Assembly (NCBI RefSeq): GCF_006715045.1
Contig: NZ_VFML01000001.1
Location: forward strand, 3,192,501 to 3,256,500
DNA: 64,000 bases
Reading direction: 5' to 3'
From: Amycolatopsis cihanbeyliensis
Lineage (GTDB): Bacteria > Actinomycetota > Actinomycetes > Mycobacteriales > Pseudonocardiaceae
Below the pieces are notes generated by a model. The model saw nothing but the letters and a program-made list of their open reading frames with translations. It was not told the origin of the DNA and ran no database searches. This document shows positions 45,001-53,554 of this stretch, in pieces. The position numbers were made by a program, and so were the translations under genes. How positions within the stretch are numbered: the first letter of the stretch is position 1; each line of letters begins with the position of its first letter.

Positions 45001-46047
45001 GGAGAGGTCGATCAGGGTGACGCCGACCAACCCCTCCTCGAGGATGACCTGCTCCTCCTTGGTGATGTCGGCATCGTCGATCACGATGACGATGTGCGGC
45101 TGGTCGGCGGGGGGCGTGGCGTTGCGGGAGAACCGTTGCCGGTCACGCAGTTCCTCCTCCAGCCACTGCTCGATCTGGGCCAGCGAGCCCGCCATCATCC
45201 GCAGCTGGCCGATACCGTCGGACAAGGTGGGGTGCTGCGTATGCGGCAGCCACTTGATCCACTCCCACTCCTGCTTGGCCCGGCCCGCGCTGGCCACGGC
45301 GACCAGCACGTCGTCGGGGCTGTGGAAGGTGACCGTCTGCGCGAGCATCGCCCTGGTCAGGCCACGGGTGAGCTCGCGATCGCCCTGCATGCTGACCGCG
45401 GCGAACCCGCGCAGCGTGATCTGGGTCGGCAGGTCGGGCACGATCGAATGCGCCCGCACGAAGCGGCGCAACGCGAGGGTGGCGATCGGTTCCAGCTCGT
45501 CCACCGGGCCGGTCTGCGGCGGCACCAGCCTGGTGGCGAGCCGGTGCGAGCTGCGGCCCACCCTGAGGTGCAGGAAGTCCTGGTCGCTCTGCCTGCGCTC
45601 CCACATCCGCCTGCTGGTGGCCAGCGGCCACAGTGCCTGGGGGTCCGGATGCACCCATTCCAGTGCCGCCCGCTGGTCGCTCATCGCCTCGCGGGCCCTG
45701 TCCCGCATCTGGCCGAGATAGCGCAGGTAGTCCTTGCGGTCCTCGTTCATCTCGGCCTTCTTCGGGCCACCGCCCTTGCCGCCCCCGGCGAACATGCCGA
45801 CCATCGACATGATCATCATCATCGGCATCATCAAGAAGATAGGGCTGCGCGACATCGCACCGCCGCTGGTGAACATGAAGACGACCATGCCCAGCATGGC
45901 GACCACCATGACCACGGGCATCAGCTTCATCAGGATGTTGCCCGGGATCTGCCTCGGCACCTCGGGCGGCGGCTCGAGATGCACCTCACCGCCCGGCGGG
46001 CGCGGCGCGGCAAGGCGTGGCGACCGCTTGAACTGCAGCGTGCTCAC
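42019..46047 (-). CDS. eccC: Type VII secretion ATPase EccC
   Basis: EccC is the motor of the ESX machine, 1342 residues in one chain. Two N-terminal membrane helices (about 40-90) precede three FtsK/SpoIIIE ATPase domains. Their Walker A motifs are GATGSGKSE (about 483-491), GGPQSGKST (about 850) and DGESGKTN (about 1140); the first has FIVVDEFSELL as Walker B. EccC binds the EsxB-type C-terminus through its last ATPase domain and powers export across the inner membrane. The GTG at 46047 (MSTLQFKR, then PPGGEV) matches family N-termini and has GAGGGG 8 bases upstream. It is divergent from eccD. The stop codon abuts the palindrome at 41970-42019. Confidence 0.96.
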   Translation of the reverse strand: MSTLQFKRSPRLAAPRPPGGEVHLEPPPEVPRQIPGNILMKLMPVVMVVAMLGMVVFMFTSGGAMSRSPIFLMMPMMMIMSMVGMFAGGGKGGGPKKAEMNEDRKDYLRYLGQMRDRAREAMSDQRAALEWVHPDPQALWPLATSRRMWERRQSDQDFLHLRVGRSSHRLATRLVPPQTGPVDELEPIATLALRRFVRAHSIVPDLPTQITLRGFAAVSMQGDRELTRGLTRAMLAQTVTFHSPDDVLVAVASAGRAKQEWEWIKWLPHTQHPTLSDGIGQLRMMAGSLAQIEQWLEEELRDRQRFSRNATPPADQPHIVIVIDDADITKEEQVILEEGLVGVTLIDLSDSIGNLAARRGLRLVVEQERLGARSAGGVEWFGKPDTLSVVEAEALARKISPYRIGSAAADSGEEEPLLSNPSLLELLGIPGDPMTFDVQQAWRPRPIRDRYRVPFGVGEYGQPVELDIKEAAMEGMGPHGLCIGATGSGKSEFLRTLVLGMLATHSSTTLNFVLVDFKGGATFLGLDESPHVSAVITNLADEVTLVDRMKDALAGEMNRRQEALKSGGNFKNVWEYEKARENGADLDPLPALFIVVDEFSELLSAKPDFIELFVAIGRLGRSLQMHMLLASQRLEEGKLRGLDSHLSYRIGLKTFSAAESRAAIGVPDAFELPSVPGGGYLKYDTSTLVRFKASYVSGPYRPAGIKQAATGATVVRADKRPQLFVPDYVELPAEPEPEPQPAEPQQPQQPQQSQSEEAVEPSELDVIVSRLIGQGPPAHEVWLPPLKEPNSLDTLLPNLNPTEDRGLSPVGFFGNGRLQVPIGIVDRPYEQRRDPLWADFSGASGHGVVVGGPQSGKSTLLRTLVMSMALTHTPEEAQFYCVDLGGGTLAGLNDLPHVGGVAVARREPDKARRIVAELVTLANEREARFGAMGIDSMGEFRNRKRRGDISPEQDSFGDAFLIVDGWRALRDDFEELEPQITKLATQGLSYGVHVIVAANRWADIRPAIKDMIGTRFELRLGDPSESDIDRRVAVNIPAGRPGRGLTRDKLHMLAGLPRIDGSSDGETVGNGVADGVAKIKAAWKGRHAPQVRLLPEQMPYDELLAQDHYRNSKLVPIGVNEDELAPVYLDFESEPHFIAFADGESGKTNLLRQIARGIMDRYTKKEAVIILVDYRRTMLGFVDNDQLLGYAVSANQLTEMMKDAAGSMTKRLPGPDVTQEQLKTRSWWTGPELFLLVDDYDLVVTQTNNPLKPLAEFLPQAKDVGLHVVVARRTGGASRATFDPIIGKLKEIAAPGIIMNGSKDEGQLLGNVKPAPMPPGRGMFISRKVGKQLMQVSWIDPE

Positions 46048-46204
46048 CGGAGAACCCCTCTTCAACTCGGCGATGTCGGTCAGCCCTGGTCACGGCCGAC
46101 CCACACGGTAGCGAACGCGGGTTGGGTGAAGTTGACCCCACGACTGCTCCCAGTGCGCTAATACTAAGGCCGGTCACCGACAGCGTGGGTCCATTCGGCC
46201 CAGG

Positions 46205-46235
46205 TTGCCGGACCGCCACGGTGGTTAGGTATAAG
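46205..46235 (+). promoter_or_regulatory. Candidate eccD promoter
   Basis: TTGCCG at 46205-46210 and TATAAG at 46230-46235 (19-bp spacing; TAGGTA at 46226-46231 gives 15 bp) lie about 45 bp before the eccD start, in the gap between divergent eccC and eccD. The spacing is imperfect, so this is a tentative call. Confidence 0.35.
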
Positions 46236-46281
46236 TACCCCGGGTGCAATACAGCATTCTCTCCAGGTAGGGGGCGAGCAG

Positions 46282-47679
46282 GTGGCGACGGGCACGACGG
46301 TATTCAGCAGGGTCACGGTGGTGGCCCCGCGGACCAGAATCGACGTGGCGCTGCCCGCCGACGTCGCGGTGGCCGACCTGCTGCCGATGCTCCTGGAGAT
46401 GGCGCGGGAGGCCACCCCGGACGGCGGCGCGCGGCACGGCGGATGGGCGCTGGCCAAGCTCGGGGACGCACCACTGGACCCGAGCCGCACGCTCGCCTCC
46501 CTCGGCGTCATCGACGGCGAGCTGCTCCAGCTGCGCAGGCGCAACGAGAACCCGCCGCCCCCGCTCTACGACGACGTTGTCGACGCGATCGCCGAGTCCG
46601 ACCCGGGCAGCTTCCGGCCGTGGACCAAGGAGACCGCCCAGCGCATCGGGCACATCGCGGCCGGGCTCGCGCTGTTCGTGGCGGCTTTCGCCCTGTTCAT
46701 GGGCGGTTCCCTCTTCGGAGGAAGCGGGCTGGCCGCCGCGATCGCCGGCGGGGTCGGCGCCGTCGCCTGCGTGACCCTGGGGGCGGTGCTGGCCAAGGCG
46801 TACAGCGCCGAGGCCACCGGGGTGCTGATCGCCGCGGCCGGGGGGCTGCCGATGGCCTTCGTGAGCGGCCTCAACATCGTGCCGGACGGATCACTGCGGG
46901 CGAGGTTGCTGCTGGCATCGGCGCTGGTCGTGGTCATCGCCGCGGTGGCGATCGTGGTCATCGGCGCCGGGATCACCACGTTCATCGCGGCCGCGACGGC
47001 CGGCACGCTCGGGCTGATCGCCTTCGCGATCGCCACACTGGTCGCGCACCCGGCCGCGGGTATCGCGGCGGGCGCCGCGGCGGTGTCGCTGGGCTGCATC
47101 TCGATTCTGCCGCGGGCAACCATCTGGCTGGCCAAGCTGCCACTGCCGCATGTCCCCGGCACCGCGGAGGAGCTCAAGGAAGACTCCGGCTTCCCGGACT
47201 ACACGGCAATCGAGCGGCGCACCACGGTGGCACACAACTACATGACCGGCCTGCTCATCGGCTGCGGCGCCGCGACGGCCATCGCGGCGATCATCACGGC
47301 GAGTTCGTCGAGCATCTTCGGCATCATCACCGGGGTGGTGGCCACGCTGGCGCTGCTGCTGCGGGCGCGCACCTACGCCAACGGGAGCCAGGCGGTCGCG
47401 CTGCTCACCACCGGCATGGTGTCGGCGGGCGGGATTCTGATCGGCTGGCTGTGGACGGAGGACACCTTCGGCAGGCTGCTGTGGGTGTTCGGCTCGCTGA
47501 TCCTGTTGGCCGCCGCGGCGCTGGTACTCGGGGTGATCTTCCCGAACCAGCGGTTCTCCCCGCCGATGCGGCGGACGGTGGAGATCATCGAGGCAATCTG
47601 CGTCGCGACGGTGCTGCCGCTCGCGCTCGCGGTGATGGATCTGTACTCCGCGATGCGGGGCATCGAGCTCGGCGGATAG
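46282..47679 (+). CDS. eccD: Type VII secretion membrane protein EccD
   Basis: EccD is the main channel-lining membrane protein of the ESX complex, 465 residues. Residues about 5-88 are a ubiquitin-like cytosolic domain (SRVTVVAPRTRIDVALP and LGVIDGELLQL), followed by eleven predicted membrane helices from about residue 125 to the end (for example GLALFVAAFALFMGG). The GTG at 46282 fits the family start. It is divergent from eccC and followed 11 bp later by mycP, a conserved eccD-mycP order in ESX-4 loci. Confidence 0.95.
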   Translation: MATGTTVFSRVTVVAPRTRIDVALPADVAVADLLPMLLEMAREATPDGGARHGGWALAKLGDAPLDPSRTLASLGVIDGELLQLRRRNENPPPPLYDDVVDAIAESDPGSFRPWTKETAQRIGHIAAGLALFVAAFALFMGGSLFGGSGLAAAIAGGVGAVACVTLGAVLAKAYSAEATGVLIAAAGGLPMAFVSGLNIVPDGSLRARLLLASALVVVIAAVAIVVIGAGITTFIAAATAGTLGLIAFAIATLVAHPAAGIAAGAAAVSLGCISILPRATIWLAKLPLPHVPGTAEELKEDSGFPDYTAIERRTTVAHNYMTGLLIGCGAATAIAAIITASSSSIFGIITGVVATLALLLRARTYANGSQAVALLTTGMVSAGGILIGWLWTEDTFGRLLWVFGSLILLAAAALVLGVIFPNQRFSPPMRRTVEIIEAICVATVLPLALAVMDLYSAMRGIELGG

Positions 47680-47690
47680 GGCTGGCAGGC

Positions 47691-49313
47691 ATGGGATCCA
47701 GCAGAGCACGCGGACGGCTGACCGGGCCCGTGCGACGGGCGAGCGCCGTGCTGCTGGCGGCGGCCATCGGCGTCCTCGCCCCCGGAGTGACCCCGATACC
47801 GGCGATGGCGCAGGACGACGCCGCCGACGAGGGGGGATTCTACGCCGAGCCGCCGCCGTTGCCGCCGGGTACCCAGCAGCCTTCGGATGGTGGCGGTACC
47901 CCGCAGGAGACGTTCGCGCTGGACACCGAGTGCGTCACCCGTGACCTCGAGGAAGACTTCGAACTGCCGGACAAGCCGTGGGGCCAGCAGTATCTGCGGA
48001 TCGAGCAGGCGCAGGCACTGGCCCGCTCCTCGACCGGCTCGGCGGGCAAGTTCCGCGACGGGAGGCGGGTCAAGGTCGCGGTGATCGACACCGGGGTCAC
48101 CCCGCATCCCTTTCTCCAGGACCGGCTCGAGGGGGTCGGCGACTACGTCAAGGAGGTCACGCCTGGGCCCGGCCTCGAGGACTGCGACGGGCACGGCACC
48201 GAGGTGGCGGGGATCATCGCGGCGAACCCGGCTGACCCGGACATCGGTTTCATGGGCGTGGCGCCGGAGGCGGAGATCTTGTCGATCCGGCAGTCCAGCC
48301 AGAACTACAAGAAGGACACGGAGCAGCAGAACCAGCCACCTCCGGCGGGTGACGGCGGCGAGGAGGGCCAGCCCGAGGGTGGCGAATCGAGCGAGCTGCC
48401 TGCCGGGGGGCAGACGAACGGGCTGCGCGGGTCCACCGGGCCTGCGCAGGAAGGCCCGACCAGGCAGCTCAACGACAGCGAGACCGCGGGCAACGTGGAC
48501 ACCCTGGCGCAGGCCGTCGTGCTGGCCGCGAACAGCAACGTCGACGTGATGAACGTATCCATCAACAATTGCAGGGAGGCCACCGGGCAGATCAGCCAGC
48601 CCGAGCGCCGCCTGCAGGCCGCCGTGCGCTACGCGGTGGATGTCAAGGATGTCGTCGTGGTCACCGCGGCAGGCAACACCGGTGAGAAGTGCAAGCAGAA
48701 CGACCAGCTCGCCCCGAACAAGCCACGCTCGGTAGTCACCCCGCCGTGGTTCGCCGAGGATGTGCTGTCGGTGGCGGCCGTCGACGAGAGCGGCAACGCG
48801 GCACCGTTCAGCGTGCACGGCCCGTGGGTGAGTGTCGCGGCGCCGGGTACCAAGATCATCTCACTGGATCCCGTGAAGAACTCCTCGAAGCTCGCGAACC
48901 AGATGGTCGAGGGCGGCGGCGACCCGATGCCGATCCAGGGCACCAGCTTCGCCGCGCCGTACGTGGCGGGGCTGGCCGCGCTGGTCCGGACCGTGCACCC
49001 GGATCTCACCGCGCGCCAAGTCATGCGACGCATCGTCAGCACCGCCCAGCACCCGGCGGCGCCCGGTGGCCGGGACAACTTCATCGGCCACGGCATTATC
49101 GACCCGATGGCCGCGCTGACCTCGATGGTGCCGGAGGAGGAGGGGGTGCCGCCCGCGCAGGCGAAGCAGCTTCCCTCGGATATGCCGCCGCCGAACGTAC
49201 GCGACCCGCTGCCAGTGATCGTGGCCTTCGCCGGCGCCGGCGGAGCCGTGGTGGCCCTGCTGATAGCGCTGTTCGTGGTGCACACCGTGCGCCGCAACCG
49301 CCGCACCCCCTAA
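47691..49313 (+). CDS. mycP: Mycosin (MycP) membrane-anchored subtilisin-like protease
   Basis: MycP is a serine protease that stabilises and processes the ESX system at the outer face of the inner membrane. The protein has 540 residues with a signal peptide (about 1-40). The catalytic aspartate is in VAVIDTGV (about 133), histidine in DGHGTEVAG (about 166) and serine in QGTSFAAPYVAGL (about 420). A Gly/Glu/Pro-rich insertion (about 205-260) corresponds to a mycosin-specific loop. A C-terminal transmembrane helix (about 504-527) and basic tail anchor it. The ATG at 47691 is 11 bp after eccD; open frame upstream of it is antisense or out-of-frame sequence of eccD. Confidence 0.95.
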   Translation: MGSSRARGRLTGPVRRASAVLLAAAIGVLAPGVTPIPAMAQDDAADEGGFYAEPPPLPPGTQQPSDGGGTPQETFALDTECVTRDLEEDFELPDKPWGQQYLRIEQAQALARSSTGSAGKFRDGRRVKVAVIDTGVTPHPFLQDRLEGVGDYVKEVTPGPGLEDCDGHGTEVAGIIAANPADPDIGFMGVAPEAEILSIRQSSQNYKKDTEQQNQPPPAGDGGEEGQPEGGESSELPAGGQTNGLRGSTGPAQEGPTRQLNDSETAGNVDTLAQAVVLAANSNVDVMNVSINNCREATGQISQPERRLQAAVRYAVDVKDVVVVTAAGNTGEKCKQNDQLAPNKPRSVVTPPWFAEDVLSVAAVDESGNAAPFSVHGPWVSVAAPGTKIISLDPVKNSSKLANQMVEGGGDPMPIQGTSFAAPYVAGLAALVRTVHPDLTARQVMRRIVSTAQHPAAPGGRDNFIGHGIIDPMAALTSMVPEEEGVPPAQAKQLPSDMPPPNVRDPLPVIVAFAGAGGAVVALLIALFVVHTVRRNRRTP

Positions 49314-49380
49314 CCCCGGGGCCCCTACACAGTGCAACACCCCACCCACTCTCGGCGGCCCTCCCCGCCCCGCCCACGGC

Positions 49381-49400
49381 GCGTTTAGCGGGCTAACCGT
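49381..49400. repeat. Palindromic repeat, single copy
   Basis: GCGTTTAGCGGGCTAACCGT, one copy of the window's TTAGC repeat family, lies 67 bp beyond the mycP stop and in the convergent gap with eccB. Confidence 0.9.
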
Positions 49401-49468
49401 GCGGTTCGGCGAGCGGCGGGGCGCTCGGGAGCAAGGGAACGGGGATCGCGACCAAACGGACACAGCAG

Positions 49469-49516
49469 TGTCCCCGGCAGAGGTCTGAGATCTACCTTCA
49501 GCTCCTGCCGGGGACA
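49469..49516 (-). terminator. Hairpin downstream of eccB
   Basis: Perfect 12-base arms (49469-49480 and 49505-49516, TGTCCCCGGCAG) enclose a 24-base loop, 16 bp after the eccB stop. It is likely the terminator for eccB and possibly also for mycP. Confidence 0.65.
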
Positions 49517-49532
49517 ACGGACATCGACAGGC

Positions 49533-51164
49533 TCAGCCGCCGCCCGGTGCTCCAGCGGCTTCCGGCGATTGCACCTCGAAGTCACCTGGTTCCGGCGGCT
49601 CGACCGGCACGCTGTCGAACGTACGAAGCGCGTCCTGCGTGTTCAGGGAGGGCCCGGTCGGCAGCAGCCGAAGGATCGACTCCGGAGCTGGCCGTGGATC
49701 GTTGAGACCCAAGCTGGCGGCCGTCCGCTCACTTGGCACCCCGTAACGCATGCCCCGATCCGAGACGAGCTGAATCGGCCCACGGCCGAAGCTGTCCTTC
49801 CCAGTAGCCGAACGCACCACGGCGGCGTAGCCGGGTTGCATGTAGAAGCTGTCCAGCGGCAGACCGTTCGGACCGGGCTGACCGACCTCGACCGCCTCCG
49901 AATTGCCCTGAGCATCGGCCGGCACCGGCGAGTCCGCACCGACGAACACCTTGGTGTGGCCGTCGCGGTTCTGCCCTTCACCCTCGATCGTCCAACCGAG
50001 GCAACTGGATGGATACCGCACCGGGTCCAGCACCGTCGGGACCACCTTGGGGTAGTCGGCCACGTCCAGGTAGGAGTCCATACCGGGCCCGACCTCGGAC
50101 AGTCCCTGCAGCCTGTCGACGCTGACCTCGGGCGGTGGGCCGCTGTTCGGGGAACGCTCGAAGCGGACCATGTCGGCCACTGCCTTCGACACCTGCTGGA
50201 CGCCCTCCCGGGTGACCACGAAGTACAACGTGCTGTCCACACGGGATGACGAGAAAACCTGGCCGACCTCGATGCCGTCCAAACCGAAGTTGTTCGGCGA
50301 CCCCGCGCCGGGCACCGTGGGCGCCTTGATCTCACCGACCGGTGGGATGGCGTTGAGCAGGCTCATCGAGATGTAGCGGGGCTTGCCACTCAGGTTGAGC
50401 GCCCGACGCACGGACCGTTGGTTCTCCATGTCGATCTCGGCACGAACGGTGTCGGCATGCGGACGGTTGGCGTCCCCGCTCAGGCGGTAGATCAGATAGG
50501 TCTTACCGTTCTCCGCGGTGGCCAGCAAGGCCTCGTTCTGGGTCAGTTCCTTACCGAGTTTCTCGACACCCCCGACCACCGTGGTCGTGTTCTCGTTCGC
50601 GCTGGTGGGGTCCGGAAGGCTCATATTGAGACCGATCACATCGCAGACCGCCCAATTGTCCGAAATCCGCTGTTCGGCGGTGGGCAGTAGCGGAGGGCCG
50701 TCCGGGATGCCCTGTTGTCGAGCCCGCGGAATGTCCTTGAGCTGCTCGTCTGAGACGAAGTTCGGTTCCTTCACCTCGACATTGCCGCCACCTGCAGCAG
50801 CACCGTCACCGCCCTCTTGGGCCCGCTCCTGCTGCGCCATGAGCAGGAGTCGCGCGGACGCCAGGTTGAACGTCGGGATGAGCGTCTTCGGATTGCCGGT
50901 CACGACATAGATCGAGCCGGACTCCTTCCCGATCACGATGTTTCCCGAGTTCGGGACGGTCGGCTTGGGCTTGAACAAGCCGAAGATCATGAAGCCGAGC
51001 AGGCCGAGAACGCTGATCACGACACCGACCACGGTCGCGCGGGAGTGCGTCCGCATCGGGTCGTGCAGCATCACGGCGTCCCTGCGCACCAGCGCCGACT
51101 GCATCCGCCGCAGCACGAACTGGTACGCCTGGACCTGAGACTTGGTTGTCGGTGTTGACGGCAT
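49533..51164 (-). CDS. eccB: Type VII secretion protein EccB
   Basis: EccB is the periplasm-exposed ATPase-like component of the ESX membrane complex, 543 residues. The N-terminus begins MPSTPTTKSQVQAYQFVLRR, a strict family signature, followed by one transmembrane helix (about 45-65, GVVISVLGLLGFMIFGLF). The external part shows SGSIYVVTG (R1-like repeat), LLPTAEQRISDNWAVCDV and a late FGRGPIQLVSDRGMRYGVP. It is divergent from eccE with 155 bp between start codons, so a shared promoter region is likely. It is convergent with mycP. Confidence 0.95.
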   Translation of the reverse strand: MPSTPTTKSQVQAYQFVLRRMQSALVRRDAVMLHDPMRTHSRATVVGVVISVLGLLGFMIFGLFKPKPTVPNSGNIVIGKESGSIYVVTGNPKTLIPTFNLASARLLLMAQQERAQEGGDGAAAGGGNVEVKEPNFVSDEQLKDIPRARQQGIPDGPPLLPTAEQRISDNWAVCDVIGLNMSLPDPTSANENTTTVVGGVEKLGKELTQNEALLATAENGKTYLIYRLSGDANRPHADTVRAEIDMENQRSVRRALNLSGKPRYISMSLLNAIPPVGEIKAPTVPGAGSPNNFGLDGIEVGQVFSSSRVDSTLYFVVTREGVQQVSKAVADMVRFERSPNSGPPPEVSVDRLQGLSEVGPGMDSYLDVADYPKVVPTVLDPVRYPSSCLGWTIEGEGQNRDGHTKVFVGADSPVPADAQGNSEAVEVGQPGPNGLPLDSFYMQPGYAAVVRSATGKDSFGRGPIQLVSDRGMRYGVPSERTAASLGLNDPRPAPESILRLLPTGPSLNTQDALRTFDSVPVEPPEPGDFEVQSPEAAGAPGGG

Positions 51165-51319
51165 TCTCGACCTACAGCTCTCCCAGTCGCGGTACGGTTC
51201 CGCAGGATAGTCGTACGGGGACCGTCTGGTGTGGGCTTTCTACCAACTCCGGTTAGTGTTTGACTCCTCGGGACCGGCTTTCCAGCTCAGCAGCACCAAC
51301 GAGGGAAGAGAACGCGCGG

Positions 51320-52822
51320 ATGTCCGTCACCACTCCTCCACGTCCGGGAGGTCCTCCGCCGGGAGCCCGCCCGCCGGGCCGCCCTCCCGGCCCGCCTCCG
51401 CGCCCGGGAGGGCGTGGCGAAGGTCCTGCGGGTCCTGGAGGACCAGGTGGGCCCCGAGGTCCCGGGGGGCCGAACGGCCCCGGGGGGCCGGGCGGGCCAG
51501 GAGGGCCCGGTGGTCCGGGTGGTCCGCCACCCGGACAGCAGCCACCGCGGCCGGGTGGAACCGGTCCCGCGGGTGGCGCGCCGAGAGTGGCGCCGCCGGC
51601 GCGGCGCAGTGCGGTCGGTGTGAACCTCGGGCCGCTGCCCGTGGCGAACCTCATACTGCTGGAAGTCGGATTTGCGATCGGCCTGGTCCTGATCGCGATC
51701 AATTCGGAACTGGTCTACGTAGCGATCGGTGTACTGGCAGTGCTGTTGGTGTGCGCATTCCTGCGCTGGAACGGCAAGTGGTTCACCCAATGGGTTGGTC
51801 TTACGGCGCGATACATGTTCCGTTCACACGATCGGGTCGCACAACCGATAGCTCCAACCAGCCTTGAATCCATCGCCGCCGACGAGGAGGCGGTCACCGG
51901 CCCGGACGACCCACGGGTGAACTTGCTCCGGCTGGCCGTATCGGATCTCGTCGTGGCACACGGCGTCGACCATGAGGGGCAACAAGTTGGGCTTGCCTGG
52001 AACGACGGCACCTGGACTGCGGTGTTGCTGGTCGAACCGGCACCGGCGTTGATCACGCAGGCGGGCGGCGCTCCCAGCCTGCCGCTTTCGGCACTGGCGC
52101 CCTGCCTCGAGGACCGAGGGGTGGTCCTCGACTCGATTCAGATGATCTGGCATTGCTACCCGGGCAGCGCGGCGCTGCCGTCCGACTCTCCCGCGCTCAG
52201 TTCGTACATGGAGGTGCTCGGGCCCCTGCCTGCGGCCGCACGCCGGACGACCTGGGTGGCCATCCGCCTGGATCCGCGGCGTTGCCCCACCGCGGTACGT
52301 GAGCGTGGCGGCGGCGTGGTCGGGGCGCATCGCGCCCTGATCGGCGCGCTGTCACGGGTCCGCAACGCGCTGGAGTCACGAGGCGTCCCCACCCGGCCTC
52401 TCGATCCGGACGAGCTACTGCGGGCGGGCATCTCGGCCGCGGAACTGACCGGCGTGGCCGGCTCGGGCAACCAGGTCGGGCTGAAGGAACGATGGACCGG
52501 TGTCACAGCGGCCGGCATCGGCCACGCCAGCTACGCGATCACGGGATGGCCGAAGGGCAAGATCAGCAACAGCCTCAACGTCCTGACAAGTGTCCGAGCG
52601 CTGTCGGCCACCGTGGCCATGTCGATCTCGCCTGCCGCGGACGAGGGCAACGTGGGCTTGCGAGGCATCGTCCGGGTCAGCGCCCGTAACCCTCGGGAAC
52701 TCGAAGCGGCTGACTCGCGGCTGAGCACCATCTCCGACCGGCTGGGTGTGACCTTGACTCCCTTGCGGGGCAGGCAGGTTGACGGATTCGCCGCCACCCT
52801 TCCGATGGGAGGCACCGCATGA
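51320..52822 (+). CDS. eccE: Type VII secretion protein EccE with collagen-like N-terminus
   Basis: EccE is a peripheral subunit of the ESX membrane complex. The protein has 500 residues. After a Pro-rich head come about ten G-x-P/G-P-G triplets (about 35-65, for example GGPRGPGGPNGPGG), a collagen-like stretch that is almost pure Gly and Pro. Two membrane helices follow (about 108-152) and then the conserved cytosolic/periplasmic domain with SDLVVAHGVDHEGQQVGLAW. M. tuberculosis ESX-4 lacks EccE, but other actinobacterial ESX-4 loci have it. The ATG at 51320 is chosen by homologue-like start; the ribosome site is weak. It overlaps the next gene by four bases. Confidence 0.88.
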   Translation: MSVTTPPRPGGPPPGARPPGRPPGPPPRPGGRGEGPAGPGGPGGPRGPGGPNGPGGPGGPGGPGGPGGPPPGQQPPRPGGTGPAGGAPRVAPPARRSAVGVNLGPLPVANLILLEVGFAIGLVLIAINSELVYVAIGVLAVLLVCAFLRWNGKWFTQWVGLTARYMFRSHDRVAQPIAPTSLESIAADEEAVTGPDDPRVNLLRLAVSDLVVAHGVDHEGQQVGLAWNDGTWTAVLLVEPAPALITQAGGAPSLPLSALAPCLEDRGVVLDSIQMIWHCYPGSAALPSDSPALSSYMEVLGPLPAAARRTTWVAIRLDPRRCPTAVRERGGGVVGAHRALIGALSRVRNALESRGVPTRPLDPDELLRAGISAAELTGVAGSGNQVGLKERWTGVTAAGIGHASYAITGWPKGKISNSLNVLTSVRALSATVAMSISPAADEGNVGLRGIVRVSARNPRELEAADSRLSTISDRLGVTLTPLRGRQVDGFAATLPMGGTA

Positions 52823-53541
52823 CGTCACGTGTTCGCGACGCGAACCGGAACACCGGTGTCGCGCCGGAGTTCACCGTGGACCCCGCCTTGCTGGACGCGA
52901 TCAGCCCGTCCGGCGATCGCGGGGGCATCGTCCTAGGATCCGGACTTCAGGGTGAGCCGCTGACCATCTCGGCGTTGCGATCCACTCCGACCCGGATCGT
53001 GCTGGTCGGCGGCTTGTATCTGGCCCGCCAGGTGGCGCTGCGGGCGATGGCGGTGGGCGCCTGGGCAGTGATCGCCACCGGTAGGCCTGCTGCGTGGCAG
53101 GTGCTCTCGAAAGCCGCCGGCACCCAGCCGAACGGGCGCCCGTCACCGCTGGTGCAGATTCGGCGGTTGTCGCCGGTGGAGTTGCCAAGGCCGTCCGAGG
53201 ATGCCCCCCTGCTTGTGGTGAACGACGGTGGGCCAACGCCGCCGGACCTGTTCCCGCCACGTTCGCCATGGCAGACGACGGTCTATGTGCTGCCATATCT
53301 GCACCCGCAGGCAGGCGCGATCGCGAACGCTGCCGACTTGGTGCTCATGCAACGCCTACCGGCAGGACAGGCCGAGTTGGCCGCCCGGCTCTGGCGCCTT
53401 CCGCCGCAGATGATGCATCAACTGACGACGCTCAAGGACGACCAAGTGGTCGCCCTGGGCCGCAACCTGTGGCGCCCACTCCGGCTGGTCACCACCAGCA
53501 AGGAGCAGCAACTCCTGGGCCCCGTCCGCCGGGGCGACTGA
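52819..53541 (+). CDS. EccE-coupled protein of unknown function
   Basis: This 240-residue protein has no signal peptide and no clear membrane helix. Its start overlaps the eccE stop by four bases (ATGA), so it is made together with EccE. The middle (TRIVLVGGLYLARQVALRAM, VGAWAVIATGRPAAWQVL) looks like an alpha/beta fold with a nucleotide-binding-like strand-loop-helix, and ANAADLVLMQRLPAGQAELAARLW follows. The pattern resembles the degenerate ATPase-like or FtsK-related proteins sometimes linked to ESX loci, but I recognise no named family. A role in assembling or regulating the secretion complex is inferred from the coupling. It is followed by the 52-bp inverted repeat pair. Confidence 0.72.
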   Translation: MTSRVRDANRNTGVAPEFTVDPALLDAISPSGDRGGIVLGSGLQGEPLTISALRSTPTRIVLVGGLYLARQVALRAMAVGAWAVIATGRPAAWQVLSKAAGTQPNGRPSPLVQIRRLSPVELPRPSEDAPLLVVNDGGPTPPDLFPPRSPWQTTVYVLPYLHPQAGAIANAADLVLMQRLPAGQAELAARLWRLPPQMMHQLTTLKDDQVVALGRNLWRPLRLVTTSKEQQLLGPVRRGD

Positions 53542-53554
53542 CGCACCACGTACT

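Noticed and set aside
42247..46161. A 1304-codon open frame on the plus strand opposite eccC
   Set aside because: It is fully antisense to eccC, whose family motifs are certain. Long open antisense frames are common in GC-rich DNA because stop codons are rare.
46122..47690. An open frame continuous with mycP extending 1.5 kb upstream through eccD
   Set aside because: The upstream part is an out-of-frame reading of eccD, full of Arg and Gly; MycP starts with its signal peptide at 47691.
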